A stretch of DNA of 64,000 nucleotides from Zanthoxylum bungeanum (GCA_019454045.1 SKCR01025357.1:163044-227043), one strand, 5' to 3'; positions 22,301 to 34,939 are shown, numbered from the stretch's first letter. The notes: generated from the sequence alone by a model not told the origin. Numbers and translations: made by a program.

Positions 22301-25199
22301 AAAAGACAAACATCTATGAAAGAATATACGAGCATATAAAGTTGAACGGCATTTACAGCTCACTAACCAGATGAAAGATGATAAAACATTCCATTTCTCT
22401 AGAGAACCATATTCTATTACAGTTCAAGAACTACTTACAATCGTGTAATGAAAAATTTTGTTTGTTTGACTGATCCTTCAGTATTAAAAGTTCCCTTAGC
22501 CACGTCCAGTCCCAAGTCTTTCAGCGCATTCATCTGCCCAAGCATAGTGAAAATGAATAAAAGTTCATCTTCTTGGAAGAAACAAAATCACAAATAATCC
22601 ATTTAGATTAAGAAATCAGGTGAGCTCCAAAGTCTATACATGCCACATGGACATGTTTTACAGATAATCAGACCAGTAATAAGAAACAGTGGGTGAGAAA
22701 AGCACAATTTGACACCTGAAACTCTCATATTTCCCACCAAATATCATGAACGAATTTGCTCTGTTTCTGATGATTATGTACATGGCTGACTTAAACAACT
22801 ACGACATCACAATTTGTTGGATTCTAACGAACGGTAATTGTCATCTGCTGGCACTTAAAAGAAATTGAGCTAGGAGATTGCTTTCCGTAGAAAAAACAAC
22901 GAGACAACCTCCTTCCACGGTTCCTCATAGTAAAAGTAACAACAGAAGTATATTTAAAAAAAATGATATACTTCATGCCTTGCTAGCAAAGTAATGCTGC
23001 TCCTATCAAACAAAAGAGGTTGGGTTAAATTACATAGTGAACGGGGAACTATGAAATGGGTGAAGGCTGGCCCTTTTTGAATAACCCAGAGGTAAGATAT
23101 GATGAATGTAGGTAACCAGATCACAATTTTCAAGAACAAAAAGATGGACTGAGTTGCAAATAAACTCTTCACCGTGTCAATGAGAGCTCCAAGACGATCT
23201 CCAAAACTGAGTTGTACAATTGTTGCATCAGAATCAGAATCTTGGTCTATCAGAACAATTGGCATCGGAACATAATCAGCATCTTGCTCTGACTTCTGCA
23301 ATTAAAACAAGCATGTTCATGTAATGACATCATGACATCAATACCATCAAAGCTGTTTTCACAATGAGGATGAGTTTTGCTAGAGAAGAATGAGAAACAA
23401 TGACATCACAAGAGTATCCTCCTTCTCAACTACCAATATTTAAGTGATTGTACTCGTCAAGATGACGTAATTATACTAATACAAATCAACATATATCATA
23501 GTCATATTTTCGTGATAATTGCTGCTACCATACGCTATAATAAGCATTGTTTTAAAATTCGGTTGAGGCGGCCGCCTCGCGGCAAGGGCGCGTTGAGGCG
23601 GCCGCCTCTTTCGGTTTTTCCAAGGCGGCCGCCTCACTACGGGTGAGGCGGCCGCGTCACGCCAAATCGGCGTGAGGCGGCCGCCTCACGCGCAGTACTT
23701 TTTTTTTTTTTTTTTTAAATTTTTTATTGATCTGTCATGTTTCTGCCAAGTTTCCTCAAATAATTTGTAGCTGTATAACATATGGACCCCAAAATGACTC
23801 ATAGAAGAAACACAATTATTGAATATAATTTTTTAGATCTTGAAAGTTTAAATTTATGTTGCTATTTTATGTAATTAAAATTTTCAAAAAAAAAATGGAA
23901 ATATATATAAACACACTTTATACAAAAATAAAAAATAAACAATTCCAAATCTTGTCAAATCAATTGAATGTAGATCTGTCTTCCAACCAACATTGGCGGG
24001 CTATTTGGAGACTTGGAGTCTAATAATATTTTTTATGTAACAAATTCATATAATTATTTATTTATTTATTTTCCCTCTAAATTAATCAATAATAGTTATA
24101 GAAAGAATAGACTGCATCAATTAATTAACAAGTTGGTTGGAATCATTTCTGTAAAGATTCTTCAACATAAGGTTAGGGATTTGCAAAGATTTGCTTTGTC
24201 CTCGAGGCGCCCGCCTCGCCGCCTCGAGGCGGTCCGCCTCGCCCCTCAATGGCCGGCCGCCTTGAGGCGCCGCCACGTATTTTTAAACATTGATAATAAG
24301 TTATATCACATAATATTTTAATTATGAAGAAATTAAAGAAAGAATAATGAAAAATTGGAGTGGTAGGAACAGGTCACTGACCAGGGAGGTTGAACGCACA
24401 GCATTCACGCCATTGGAGGAAGCGAACAAAATGTTCCTGCATAACAATTCAAGAAATATTAAGCAACCAAAAACAAAGTCACCGCAGCTAATCCAAATAA
24501 ACAAAACCATATCTCATCTAGCATTGGGTAGACCTCAAACAATAACTGTCCTAGCTCTATGGTATCTTTTGTTTCATTTCTTCTAGAAAAATATACACAT
24601 AAAACAACAACAAATTTGCATTAAAGCACAATAGAAATGAATAATGCACAAAATTATTATTTTTATTTAGAAGAGAATTTGAAAAAGCACCATAAATTAT
24701 TTTTCGACAGAATATTATGATATTCTAGAAGATCATCTTAGCTTAAGTGATCAAATTCAAGTCAGGTTTCAATACCTGCCGATCAAGGTACAATATCAGT
24801 GAATTCATAATTAGAAATTCAAAATATATATTTATTACCTGAAAAAGAATCTACAAAGTGCTTCTCCAAAAAACACTTTTGATCCCCGATAGAAAAAAAA
24901 ATTAACATCACTTTTGTCAATACAAATAAGACAAACAGTAGATAATATATGCAAAAGTGCTTTTAATTATTTGAATTAAAAGGATTTACGAAGAAAATAT
25001 AATCGTGAAATGTATTTACTTACTTTTTTCTTGCAAGACAAATTCCTTGTTCGGAAAATCTGCGGGAAAAATTAAGATGAAATGTGTCATGAGAAAGCAG
25101 AGGGGTAAAATAGGAATCGAGGAATTTAGATCGATGGAGAGCAAGCGAAGAAGACGACGAACAAGAAGATGAAGAGAAGAGAGTGGCTTGAAAAGCCAT
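19345..25199 (-). CDS. ACR11: Chloroplast ACT-domain-repeat protein, ACR11-like, ten exons
   Basis: Ten minus-strand exons join in frame with GT..AG borders: 25199-25024, 24436-24382, 23295-23173, 22533-22439, 21724-21640, 20993-20934, 20113-20058, 19865-19760, 19637-19569 and 19407-19345. They give 888 nt, 295 aa. Residues 1 to about 60 are Ser-rich and basic, a likely chloroplast transit peptide. ACT domain 1 lies at about 100-172 ([26 protein letters not shown]). ACT domain 2 lies at about 217-285 ([28 protein letters not shown]). The tail is [15 protein letters not shown]. Length, domain order and sequence match Arabidopsis ACR11 (about 290 aa), a plastid protein linked to glutamine synthetase and Fd-GOGAT regulation. 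ACT folds bind amino acids, but the ligand here is unknown. An in-frame ATG at 25223 is an alternative start; 25199 was chosen because MAF fits plastid precursors. Intron 2 carries a hAT element. Confidence 0.93.
21110..21540. other. Possible degraded LTR fragment in intron 5 of ACR11
   Basis: AT-rich sequence with phrases like TTTGTATTTGGGTCTTG and CAATAAATAGGCC, reminiscent of plant retroelement LTR promoters, plus an 11-C run near 21448-21458. No boundaries or TSD were found, so it remains tentative. Confidence 0.25.
23537..24300. mobile_element. hAT-type non-autonomous element in ACR11 intron 2, with 8-bp TSD
   Basis: The element occupies 23545-24292 (748 bp). An exact 8-bp direct repeat ATAATAAG lies at 23537-23544 and 24293-24300. 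Terminal inverted repeats are CATTGTTTTAAAA and, on the other strand, CAATGTTTAAAAATACG. TSD length and CA..TG termini fit the hAT superfamily. Both subterminal regions (23565-23695 and 24200-24270) are very GC-rich, with repeated palindromes such as GAGGCGGCCGCCTC; the interior is AT-rich. It has no transposase reading frame. It makes up most of the 1086-bp intron, which still has good splice borders. Confidence 0.88.
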
Positions 25200-27173
25200 T
25201 AAATTCAAGAAGCTGATAAACAAATGTTTTGGCTTTCGGCCTTTTGGAAAGTGGAAACTGGATCAATGGCGTACTTATTTATTATTGGAGAGAGCTATAC
25301 CATTGAGGCCCCCTCAATCTTCTATATTTTATATAATAAGTCCACATTATTAATTTTAATACTTTCTAGTACCTTAAATAACAGTGTAACAGGTAAAAAA
25401 AAAAATACAAATTCGTTTGTTATCTATAGTTTTATTTTAACCTTATTTATTTTTTTTTTTATGTTATATGGAAATTAGACGAAAGTTTAAAAATATCACA
25501 ATACTTTTTAAAATATTTTTTTTTTATCAGATGTTTTAAAAGTGTGTCAATTTTTTTTGTTCTTAAGGTGGAATATTGATAAATTTTTGTAAGATTTCAA
25601 GAGAAATATGTACTTTTATAATTTCAGACAAAAAAATATATATTTTTATAACATCGGGAGAAAAAATAATAATTTTAAAAGTTTTGTGATACTTTCGCCT
25701 AAATTAAGGTAAAAAATTGATAAATAAAATATTAAATAGACTAAAGAGTAAAGTAGGATTAAATGTTGATAAAATTAGTATCAAAACGACGATGTTTTGA
25801 TAATAAATAAAAATAAAAATAAAAATAAAATCAAATTAAAAAAGATTAAAGCAACGTGTGATTTTTTTTATTTTTATTTTTTATATACTTTCTTTGTACA
25901 TTATTTTGCATTTAGTAATTTTACAATTTGAATGATTTTACCGGTTGCTTTGAGTGGTGTAATTAATTACCTTATTTTTTTAATCCATAAAGAATGCACA
26001 GCCATAATAATTATTTGAAGAAGATTTGTATGTTTGTTCACGTTACTCTTCAAATTGCTTATAAAATATTAAAGGTTGTAATTCGTAACAATCAGTTCAT
26101 GGTGACCTTTTTCTGTTATGGTTCTTTTAATTCGTCTTCTCATTTTCTATTTTGTTCATTTAAGGTGAGTTCCATGGCAGAAGGAAACAAGTAGTACCTC
26201 AGGAATGCGTTTGTGTTGAAACAAGTTTTCTTTGAGTGATAGTCTTGAAGTTGTGGCTGGCCGGTTGTTACAACTTGAAGTATTTTGTTTTAAAAACATG
26301 GATTATAAAATCATTTGCTGAGAATGACTCCAAGGGTTGGGACTACTGTAGTATCTCGGTTTACTTGGAATGGATCTTGTGCATGCGTTTATAAGTAAAA
26401 GATTTCCTCGATTAATTGAACAAAATCTCGAGGGACCATTGGATTAGGTTGCTGGGCCAATCTTTTGTCGTAATAGAAAGGTTGCTATCCAAATGCTTCA
26501 GAGACTACTTTTCGAATTCTGATAAAAATTTGAACAGGTAATTGGTATTCGTATGTTAAAGGGCTTGAGAGAGAATATAACAATTAATGTTCTTTAACAG
26601 TACAAGATGTTATCAAAGAAATTTAGGTGCCTCATCCTTTTGAATAAGAGTACTGTATCAAGATTTATTTGGATGTTTCCATTTTTCTTTTGCTTGCCAG
26701 TTGTTTTGTATAATGCTTGAATTTGCAACATAGAGTTATGGTATATATATTTAGATAGATTTAGAGATAATATTATGGGATAAAAAATTTACTCTAGTTT
26801 ATGGTATTTATAAATTATATATAAAGAAACTGTTGAGGATGGGTATCATTTTACTCCATTGTGATTTCTAGGTCACATTATCAAGTCACAAAATAATATT
26901 AATAAACAAAAATAAAATTGCTTATATTGAACCATCTCACTAATATTATGTGAACACAATTGTTATTGTTGTGAGTTTGATTCGTAATCATTGTAAAAAT
27001 TATAAATGATTTTAATAATAATTAAAATTAATCATGATATATATATATATATCTCAAAAAAATATGAAAAAAATAATATTTACTTACTTGGATAATTTTA
27101 TGAAAAAAATCAAAATTATCAATTTTTTAGGGTATAATCCGATCCGATATATATATATATATATATATAAAAC
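25200..27173. other. ACR11 upstream region and AT-rich intergenic
   Basis: 25200-25400 is the likely ACR11-like 5' UTR and promoter. The rest is AT-rich with A/T homopolymers and a TA-repeat tract near 27146-27169. No gene or element border was identified. Confidence 0.5.
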
Positions 27174-27496
27174 TAAGGGTGGCAATGGGTCGGGCCAGGG
27201 CTGGGCTTACCCGGTAGTTATTTTTTTGGTCGGGGCTCAGGAAAAGTCTGGCCCGAGCGTCTGTCAGGCCGGCCCGGCCCGAGCGTCTGTTAGGCCGGCC
27301 CGACCCGGTTTTTTTATTAATAAAAAATTATTTAAATTTTTAATTTATTATATAAATATATAAATATATATATATAATTTATTATATAAATATATAAAAT
27401 ATAAAATATTTTTTTAAGCTCGAGCCGGGCCAAAATCCGGGCGGGCCGATCCTGGCAGGACCGGGCCCAGGCTTTTCTGCAATCCTTATATGAAAC
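27166..27496. mobile_element. hAT-type MITE 1
   Basis: Element 27174-27488 (315 bp). Terminal repeats are TAAGGGTGGCAATG and, reversed, TAAGGATTGCAG. Flanking 8-bp repeats TATAAAAC and TATGAAAC match at 7 of 8. Subterminal GGGCCGG/CCGGCCC-rich blocks flank an AT-rich core. It has no coding capacity. Confidence 0.8.
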
Positions 27497-27497
27497 G

Positions 27498-28435
27498 TGT
27501 TGGAATAATATGTGTCATTTAAACGAAATTAACATGCATCAATCAACTTAAACATTCACAAACATGTCAAAATCAAAACAATAACCATAAAACTTAGAAA
27601 AACCTGTAAAATGAAGAAGATAATGAAAACTTGGTCCAAGTCGAGTTTAAGGGTGGCAGTTTAGCCCGAAGCCCGGCCCGGTCCGGGATACGAAAGTCCC
27701 GGCTGGGCCGGGCCTTAGAAACCGAGCCCGGCACGGGCCCGGGCTTAAAATAAAAAATAATTTATAAAATATATATATATATATATATTTATATAATAAA
27801 TTTTTATATTTATAATTTTTTATTATAAAAAATTATAATTTTTCTTATAATTTTTTGTAAGATAAATAATTAAATATTTTATTTATAAAATATATATATA
27901 TTTATATAATAAATTTTTTTAATTTATAATTTTTTATAATTAAAAAATCGGGCCCGGGCCAAATTTTTTTTGGGGCCCATTGCCATCCCTAGTCGAGTTG
28001 CCTCTGTCCTTAAGAACTTATTAGCCTCGCCTCGGTGCGCTACGGATGTCTTGTGGCTAACGTTCTCCTATGATTACTTGGATATTTCTTGTAGAAGTGG
28101 CACTCCTTTCACAAGATCTTGAACAAGGAAAAATGGAGGAAGCTCTCTCTTGACTCTCTAGACAATGTATGAAATAAAAATATTTTTGAATGCCTAAAAT
28201 GAATCCAAGACCCCCTTTATATAGACATGGAATGGTTCCACTAGGGCATCATTTGGCTTAGGGTGTAACCCTCATAAGGGTTGTACCATTTCCTAAAGCC
28301 TAACAAGGTGTAAAGATGCATCATTCCAAGTTTAGAGGACATGTCCCTATATGTTTATGTCTTTCCCATAAGGCACTAATTAAGAGACATGACCCTCCTA
28401 CACTCATACTAGATATATTTAGAGAATTTACAACA
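27498..28435 (-). repeat. Copia 3' LTR containing a MITE
   Basis: On the minus strand it starts TGTTGTAAATTC at 28435 and ends TTATTCCAACA at 27498 (TGTTG/CAACA inverted ends). A TATATAAAG box on - lies near 28220. A polypurine-like ATTATGAGGGAT precedes it (28436-28447). About 586 bp remain after removing MITE 2 and one TSD copy. Confidence 0.7.
27640..27999. mobile_element. hAT-type MITE 2, inserted in the copia LTR
   Basis: Element 27648-27991 (344 bp). Exact 8-bp TSD GTCGAGTT at 27640-27647 and 27992-27999. Terminal repeats are TAAGGGTGGCA and TAGGGATGGCA. GC-rich GGCCCGG subterminal blocks flank an AT core of ATATATAT, as in MITE 1. Confidence 0.9.
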
Positions 28436-28989
28436 ATCCCTCATAATTCTCTAAATATTAATGCATACACTTAAGAGAGTTTCCGTAAAATAAAACTGCA
28501 TCGAAATATGTAGCTTTCACCTTGAACCTTTCCTAGTGAATGACAATCGGATTTACTTGGCAAACTAATGACCATAGTCTTGAACTGTTCTGCCGTTGGT
28601 GTAAACCAAGACAATTGCCAACACACAACTTTACTTAGACCATTTCCCGTTCTACAGTTGTGTTCAATTCAACCATGAACATTGGTCCTGGATTCATCAA
28701 GTACTTTAGAGAATTCAGCCTTTAAAAACTCCCATGGAAGCGGCCTCACTTCTTACTTGAAATATGTGATCTACTATAAAAAGGTAATATGCCTTTACCC
28801 CCTATTATGACTCTTCTCATAATATAGTGATCATTAAAAGTCTTAGCTTATCATAACCTTGACAGACAGCACTCTGCGTCATTATAGGAATAGGAAAGAG
28901 TATAAAACTCTACAGTGCTTGTTTTGAATTGCATAAAATTTCAGTTATCCCTTTTGAACCTAGATCTTGGGATCTCCAGTCAGTTAGGT

Positions 28990-29819
28990 TGGGTTTCCAC
29001 AGTGACAATTCTTAATTTATAGGCTTCAAGCTCATTCCTCTCGATGACTTCTCAACTTACTCTCTAGGTAAACCTTTAGTAAGTGGATCCGTTAGGTATC
29101 CTTCGATTTGACATAATCTATCGAAATTATGCAACTTGAGAGCAGTTGTCGTATGATATTATGTCTGTGACGTATGTGTCGAGACTTACCATTATACATT
29201 ATATTTTGGGTTCTCCCAATAGTCGATTGACTATCACAATGTATGTTTATCGTTGGCACTAGTTTGGGCCAATTTGGAATATGTTCTAGGAAATTTCAAA
29301 GTCATTCTGATTCTTCCGTTGTTTTGTCTAGTGCCATGAACTCTGATTCCATAGTAGACCAGGCAATACATGTTTGCCTCGAGGATATCCATGATACGGT
29401 TGCACCACCAAGTGTGAAAATAAATCCACTCGTAGATTTGAAATCCATTGTATCAGATATCCAGTCAGCATCGATGTATCCTTCTAGAACATCATGATAT
29501 CTCGTATAATACAGACCATATTTTGAAGTTTCTCTCAGATACCTCAAAACTCTTACTATGGCTTTCCAGTGGTTATGTCCTGGATTGCTCGTATATCTAC
29601 TAAGCATGTTTACAGCTTGAGCGATATCAGGTCATGTGCAATTTGTGAGATACATCAGACTTTCGATGATTCTCGAATATTCTAATTGCGATACGCTTGA
29701 GTCAATATTCTTTGATAAATGAAGAGTTAGGTCTACATGAGTTCTAGCCATATTTAGATCTCATTTATCATATTTCTTAAGTATCTTCTCAACATAATGA
29801 GTCTGAGATGATATATACC
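28990..29819 (-). pseudogene. Copia RT C-terminus and RNase H
   Basis: Minus-strand frames show [56 protein letters not shown] (GG..VSW of copia RNase H), [10 protein letters not shown] and finally DPLTKGLPRE. These are standard Ty1/copia landmarks. Stops and frameshifts are present (for example after KKYDK). It continues the RT at 39774-40523 across LARD B. Confidence 0.88.
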
Positions 29820-32335
29820 TGTAGACATTGTATTTTTGCATGTGAAACCCGATGATGAGTCTCATTTGGAGGCACTACCTTTTGAGTCACGGAAGCCGTG
29901 GGAAACGGATATCGGAAGGGGAAATTCAGAATAAACAAGGTTCACTGTTTTCGTTTGTGCTGCGTTCGTGTATTCGTTCGAACGTCAGACAGATTGCGGG
30001 CGTTCGTGTCGCGTTCGAGGAAGCGTTCGAACGGTGTCGGTAATTCTGGTTTTGCTGCTAGCCTCAACCCAAGCCCAATTAGCCCACCAAGCCCATAAGA
30101 CACATCCTAATTAAATCAAATATTAATTAAATAAAAGTCAATTAAATAAAATTTTTAAGCCATTTACCAATTAAATAAAACATAAAATATAATCATACCT
30201 AATCTAAACCAATCAAATATAATCATACCAAGTTAAAATCAATCAACCAATATATTATTCCCAAACTTAAAATATTGTATGCCTAATCAACATAAACTAA
30301 ATATTCAACCTTCCCTATCTAGCCAAGATTTGTCCCCCCTCAATCTTTGACTTCCCTAATCCAACACCAAATCAAATCCCTTTCCTTGTCAAGCCTAACT
30401 CTTTGCCTATAAAAAGAACCCTTCACCAACCTTCTCAACCCTAGCTAGCTAGCTCATACACAACACACAGGAAAATTACAGGAAGAACACACCCAAAAAT
30501 AGTAAGCAAAAGAATACAGAGGAAACGGCAGCGAAACCACAAGGAAACAGCAGCAAAACGGACTCGAAACAGTAGCTTGAGCGGCAAAACAACGAATGAA
30601 AAGGCAAACCAGTGAACCAGAAAAGTTGCGGAGCTTTACCCCTTCCGATCTTCGTGAGACGCGAGTCCAAGAGACGGCTTAAAAGGTTAGACCTGAGGGT
30701 ACTTTTCACACTCATCTTTATTTGATTTTTGTTATTTATTTTGATTGTATTTTACTTGTTTGTTAAATCTTGTTTGTGTATGATGTGTGTTGTGGGTATT
30801 GGATGAATGGAAGAGTGTCGTCTCTTGTGGTATATATGATGGAAACCCAGACGTAAATTCCGTAGCCGAATCCGAATGGACGGTAGTGCGGTCTGTACTT
30901 GGGACACAACTCCACGTACCGCTTGAGGAAACGACACCCTCTTTTGTTTTGTGTTGCTTTTGTTTATTTTTCGTCACTTGAATTCTGTATGTTGTTTATT
31001 TATGCATGATTCAATCGAGCGCATGGGCTTAGTAAGTGGAATGAAAAATCCCCTATGGGTAGGGGTTAAAGCCCTTTACCACGATGTTTTGCCGTGCCGG
31101 TTGATGTGCGTTCGGTTGGATGCAAGATACGTTCAATCGGGCATACTTAGTTTGATATTATTGTCTTTATCTTTTTATGCATGGTTCAATCAAGCGCATG
31201 GGCTTAGTGAGTTAGTCCAAAGGTCCTCTATTTGAGAGACGAATAGCCTAAAAGCCACCTTTGTGACATTACTTCGCCGCGCTGGACGAAGTGTGTTTGG
31301 GTTGAATGTACGTTCAATTGGGCATACGAAGTCCTACACTTTTATTGTCTTTATTTCATGTGTTGTGATGTGACGCGCATGGGCTTAGTATGTTGGTCTA
31401 AAGGTCCTCTCTTTGAGAGACCAAGAGCCCCAAAAGGCCACCTTTACGGCAGTACTTCGCCGCCGCCCCTTTATTTTGTTGTTTATGTATTGCGTCCCAT
31501 TTCATGCATCAGGTCTGTTCCCGTTCGAACACGTTTACGAACGCAACTCGAACGCGCATGCATTTTGCCTTATCATGCATCAGGTCTCATTTCCGTTCGA
31601 ACGCGTTCATGAACGCCATACGAACGTGAGCATTCTGTTTCATTTCTGTTCGAACGCGTTAATAAACGCCATACGAACGTGAGCATTCTGTTTCATTTCC
31701 GTTCGAACGCGTTATCAAACGCCACACGAACGCGAACCTTCTGTTTACCGTTCGAACGCGTTTACGAACGCTACACGAACGCGCACACACTGAACTGAGT
31801 CTGTCTTATCATATTCATGCATAATTGCCTCTTGGTTGATCTTTCTTGTATTATGTAGCCAATCATATTATTTGTATTCCTGCATGTATCCATTCTATGT
31901 GTTCTTGGGATGATATTCAAGCATGATTAGGCTGTTAGCATGTTATTTGGTTAATAGGTTCATGAGATAGTACTCAAGCATGATTAGGTTGTTCTTAGTT
32001 TTCCATATCATATGATCGAGAAATGTTCATGACATTGACATGTGATGTTGCATGTTGTGATGACTAATTCCCTGCATGTAGAGTTAGAAGCATGATACTT
32101 TTGGAAATAAGTGTTACTTAGGCCTGATTAAATTATTACACAAATCCTTTCATTACAAGTGACATAAGTAAGGGACCATTCTGAACCCAACGGTTTGAGG
32201 TCTTCCCTTGCGAGGGGTGAGTGCGGCCTTAAATCATATTTTCCCGGTTCACACCGGGTGGCGACTCCATGTTATTTCGTACTCCCAACTAGGCCGCGAA
32301 CCTAGAACATCGTCGCCCAAGTTCTGTTGTCTACA
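29820..32335 (+). repeat. LARD B 5' LTR, 2516 bp
   Basis: Near-identical to 37258-39773. A TATA box (GCCTATAAAAAG) is near 30405-30416. The part 31500-31790 holds repeated GTTCGAACGCGTT-type palindromes. The last 170 bp (ACATAAGTAAGGGACCATTC onward) is shared with LARD A LTRs. Confidence 0.93.
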
Positions 32336-32360
32336 GTCTGGCGACTCCACTGGGGATAGA
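32336..32360 (+). promoter_or_regulatory. LARD B primer-binding site
   Basis: Directly after the LTR end, GTC is followed by TGGCGACTCCACTGGGGA. The identical motif follows LARD A LTR 1 at 43455. Confidence 0.75.
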
Positions 32361-33269
32361 GAATTGGCCCCGAAATAATGTCTTGTGATGTTTATGATTT
32401 GTGCTTTAGTTAACCGTGTCTCTAGTGGTCACACACCATAACTCGTTGGCATGTACCTTAAGGAATAAAAAAGGTGCGCTCACTTGGTCGCTCGAACCCT
32501 TGAGTGAGGAGTCCTAGTTGTGGGCAATCTTTCGCCACTCCCATAAGTCCGCATGAGAACCATAGTTATATATCCTATAGAAGTTGTCCCTTTATGCTTT
32601 TGATAACCACATGCATATTATATCTCATACATCGCACACATCTCAAGCATCTCATGCATACATGCATCATGTTAACCTTCTGTGTCTTAAAAGCCATCAT
32701 AGATATCCGTTGGGTTGGGGGTAAAAGAAGGTTTGTCAATAGGAGTTTAGCAAACATGGATAGCGAGGAAAAGGAAATTGAGAAACAGAAAACCTTATGG
32801 CAAGGATAGAAAGACCATTGGGGGGGCCTTCAAAAAAAAAGGGTTGTTTAGTCCTTAATAGTTAGACATAAGTCCGATGATGAAATTGATTGCTTTAGAG
32901 TAAAACTATAAAAACGATAAATCCTTGATGTGCTTTTATCTGATGCTTTGATTAATTGATCTATGTTAGACTCGTAAGCACTTGATTATGAAACTTAGCA
33001 GTGAAAACCTGAGTAGTTAGCAAATTGACTAGTCGAAGAAATTGTGGGTCGGTGAATGACTGTTTGCTTAGATGTATATCTTGATTTGCTTATGTTATGA
33101 TGTGTGGTATGGTTGAAAATAAAGAAAAGTCTCTAAGGAAAAAATTTTGAACCACCTATAACCGATAAGCGTGAAGCTACCCATGGGCGAGTATTAGGAC
33201 CACCATGAGGAGAAATGATACCTTAAAGGGTAGGTGTGTTGAAAAAAGAGAAAGAAAAAAAAAAGAGAG

Positions 33270-33303
<34 letters not shown>

Positions 33304-33930
33304 GAAATAGACAAAAGAGAAAGAAAACCATACCACATTGAGCACAGAAAAGCAACTGCAGGCATAACTGAGACATATAGGTTGGTTTGACCCATCGATC
33401 CCGATTTTTGAAACGAAATCATTGAGTTAGCTTACTTAAGGATCAAGCTGCAAATGAACCTTTGCACACACACACTTTGAGTCTGGCATAGATCATTTAT
33501 TCAAAAACTCAGATTTGAGTTGCATTGAGTGTTTTGAATGTTCTCTAGTTTCATTACTGGACATTCCTTGAGGACGATAATATGTATAACTATTGGGACT
33601 ATTTCGTAGCATGTGATATAGTATGATGATATGGAAGGCCCCACCATGTGGTTCATCTTGACTAAATGCAAACAGCGGAGAACAGAACGTCTACCACCTC
33701 GTGAATCCAGGACATAACAAGAAATTGAGCCATGAGACCAGAGAGAATACTGTGCAATCACCTGGAGAACTGGCGGAAGACCTAACCCAACGGAATAGGA
33801 AACCCAATCATACATGCATGCATACACGTAACATATTTGCATCCTTTTTTGTGTTTGTTTTGTATTGTAATAACAGGTGTCAAAAGAGAAAAAAAAAACG
33901 TCAAAAGACAAACCAATCAGGAACATCGAC
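32361..33930 (+). other. LARD B leader
   Basis: Non-coding leader, largely shared with LARD A (43470-45330). It includes the phrase AAGCGTGAAGCTACCCATGG, a polypurine AAAGAG-rich stretch (33240-33330) and GATGATATGGAAGGCCCCAC. A segment of about 110 bp ending in TGCATGCATACACGTAAC..ACAG (33780-33880) recurs at 36088-36182. Confidence 0.75.
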
Positions 33931-33934
33931 AGTA

Positions 33935-34485
33935 CAGTATCAGTCTGGGGGCGAGGCCCGTATCAGTATCAGTCTGGGGGCGAGGCCCATATCAGCAGTA
34001 TCAGTCTTGGGGCGAGGCCCATATCAGTATCAGTCTGGGGGCGAGGCCCATATCAGCAGTATCAGTCTTGGGGCGAGGCCCATATCAGTATCAGTCTTGG
34101 GGCGAGGCCCACATCAGCATCAGTCTGGGGGCGAGGCCCGCATCAGTATCAGTTTGGGGATGAGTCCCAGGGTTGAGGTCCACATCAGCATCAGTCTGGG
34201 GGCGAGGCCCGCATCAGTATCAGTTTGGGGATGAGTCACAGGGTTGAGGCCCACATCAGTATCAGTTTGGGGATGAGTCCCAGGGTTGAGGCCCATATCA
34301 GCAGTATCAGTCTTGGGGCGAGGCCCGTATCAGTATCAGTCTGGGGGCGAGGCCCATATCAGCTGTATCAGTCTGGAGGCGAGGCCCATATCAATATCAG
34401 TTTAGGGCGAAGACCACATCATTCTGCGGGCGAGGCCCACATCAGTATCAGTTTTGGGGATAAGTCCTATGGCTGAGGCCCATAC
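33935..34485 (+). repeat. LARD B array 1: CAGT(CT)GGGGGCGAGGCCCATAT units
   Basis: Units are built on GGGC-GAG-GCCC separated by (A)TCAGTATCAGTCT-like spacers, with variants GGGA-TGAG-TCCC and GGGT-TGAG-GCCC. Every variant keeps a self-complementary stem. Confidence 0.88.
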
Positions 34486-34935
34486 CGTCAGAATTTCGGA
34501 ATGAATCAGGGAATGAATCCCAGGGTCGAGGCCCACGTCAGCAGAATTTCGGAATGAATCAGGGAATGAATCCCAGGGTCGAGGCCCACGTCAGCAGAAT
34601 TTTGGAATGAATCCAGGGAATGAATCCCAGGGCCGAGGCCCACATCAGCAGAATTTTGGAATGAATCCAGGGAATGAATCCCAGGGCCGAGGCCCACATC
34701 AGCAGAATTTTGGAATGAATCCAGGGAATGAATCCCAGGGCCGAGGCCCGCATCAGCAGAATTTTGGAATGAATCCCAGGGCCGAGGCCCACATCAGCAT
34801 CAGTTTGGGGCGAGGCCCGTATTAGCATCAGTATCAGTCTTGCCGGGTATGGCATTCTGGGGGCGAGGCCCACATTACATCAGTATCAGTCTTGCCGGGT
34901 ATGGCATTCTGGGGGCGAGGCCCACATTACATCAG
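34486..34935 (+). repeat. LARD B array 2: 53-54-bp units
   Basis: GAATTTYGGAATGAATC recurs at 34491, 34544, 34597, 34651 and 34705 (53-54 bp). Units contain GGGA-ATGAA-TCCC and GGGC-CGAG-GCCC hairpins. Two transitional copies of GCCGGGTATGGCATTCTGG follow (34850-34930). Confidence 0.85.
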
Positions 34936-34939
34936 ATCA

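Noticed and set aside
24013..24321. 102-codon frame in ACR11 intron 2
   Set aside because: Lies inside the non-coding hAT element and runs over its GC-rich terminal repeat; no transposase similarity.
25200..25223. Upstream in-frame ATG as the ACR11 start
   Set aside because: Would add MFISFLNL before MAFQ. The downstream ATG gives a typical plastid precursor start; not excluded, only less likely.
32504..32809. 101-codon frame in the LARD B leader
   Set aside because: Not kept as an open frame in the matching LARD A leader region; no similarity.
33205..33390. Lys/Glu-rich 61-codon frame
   Set aside because: Produced by a polypurine AAAGAG tract in the LARD leader.
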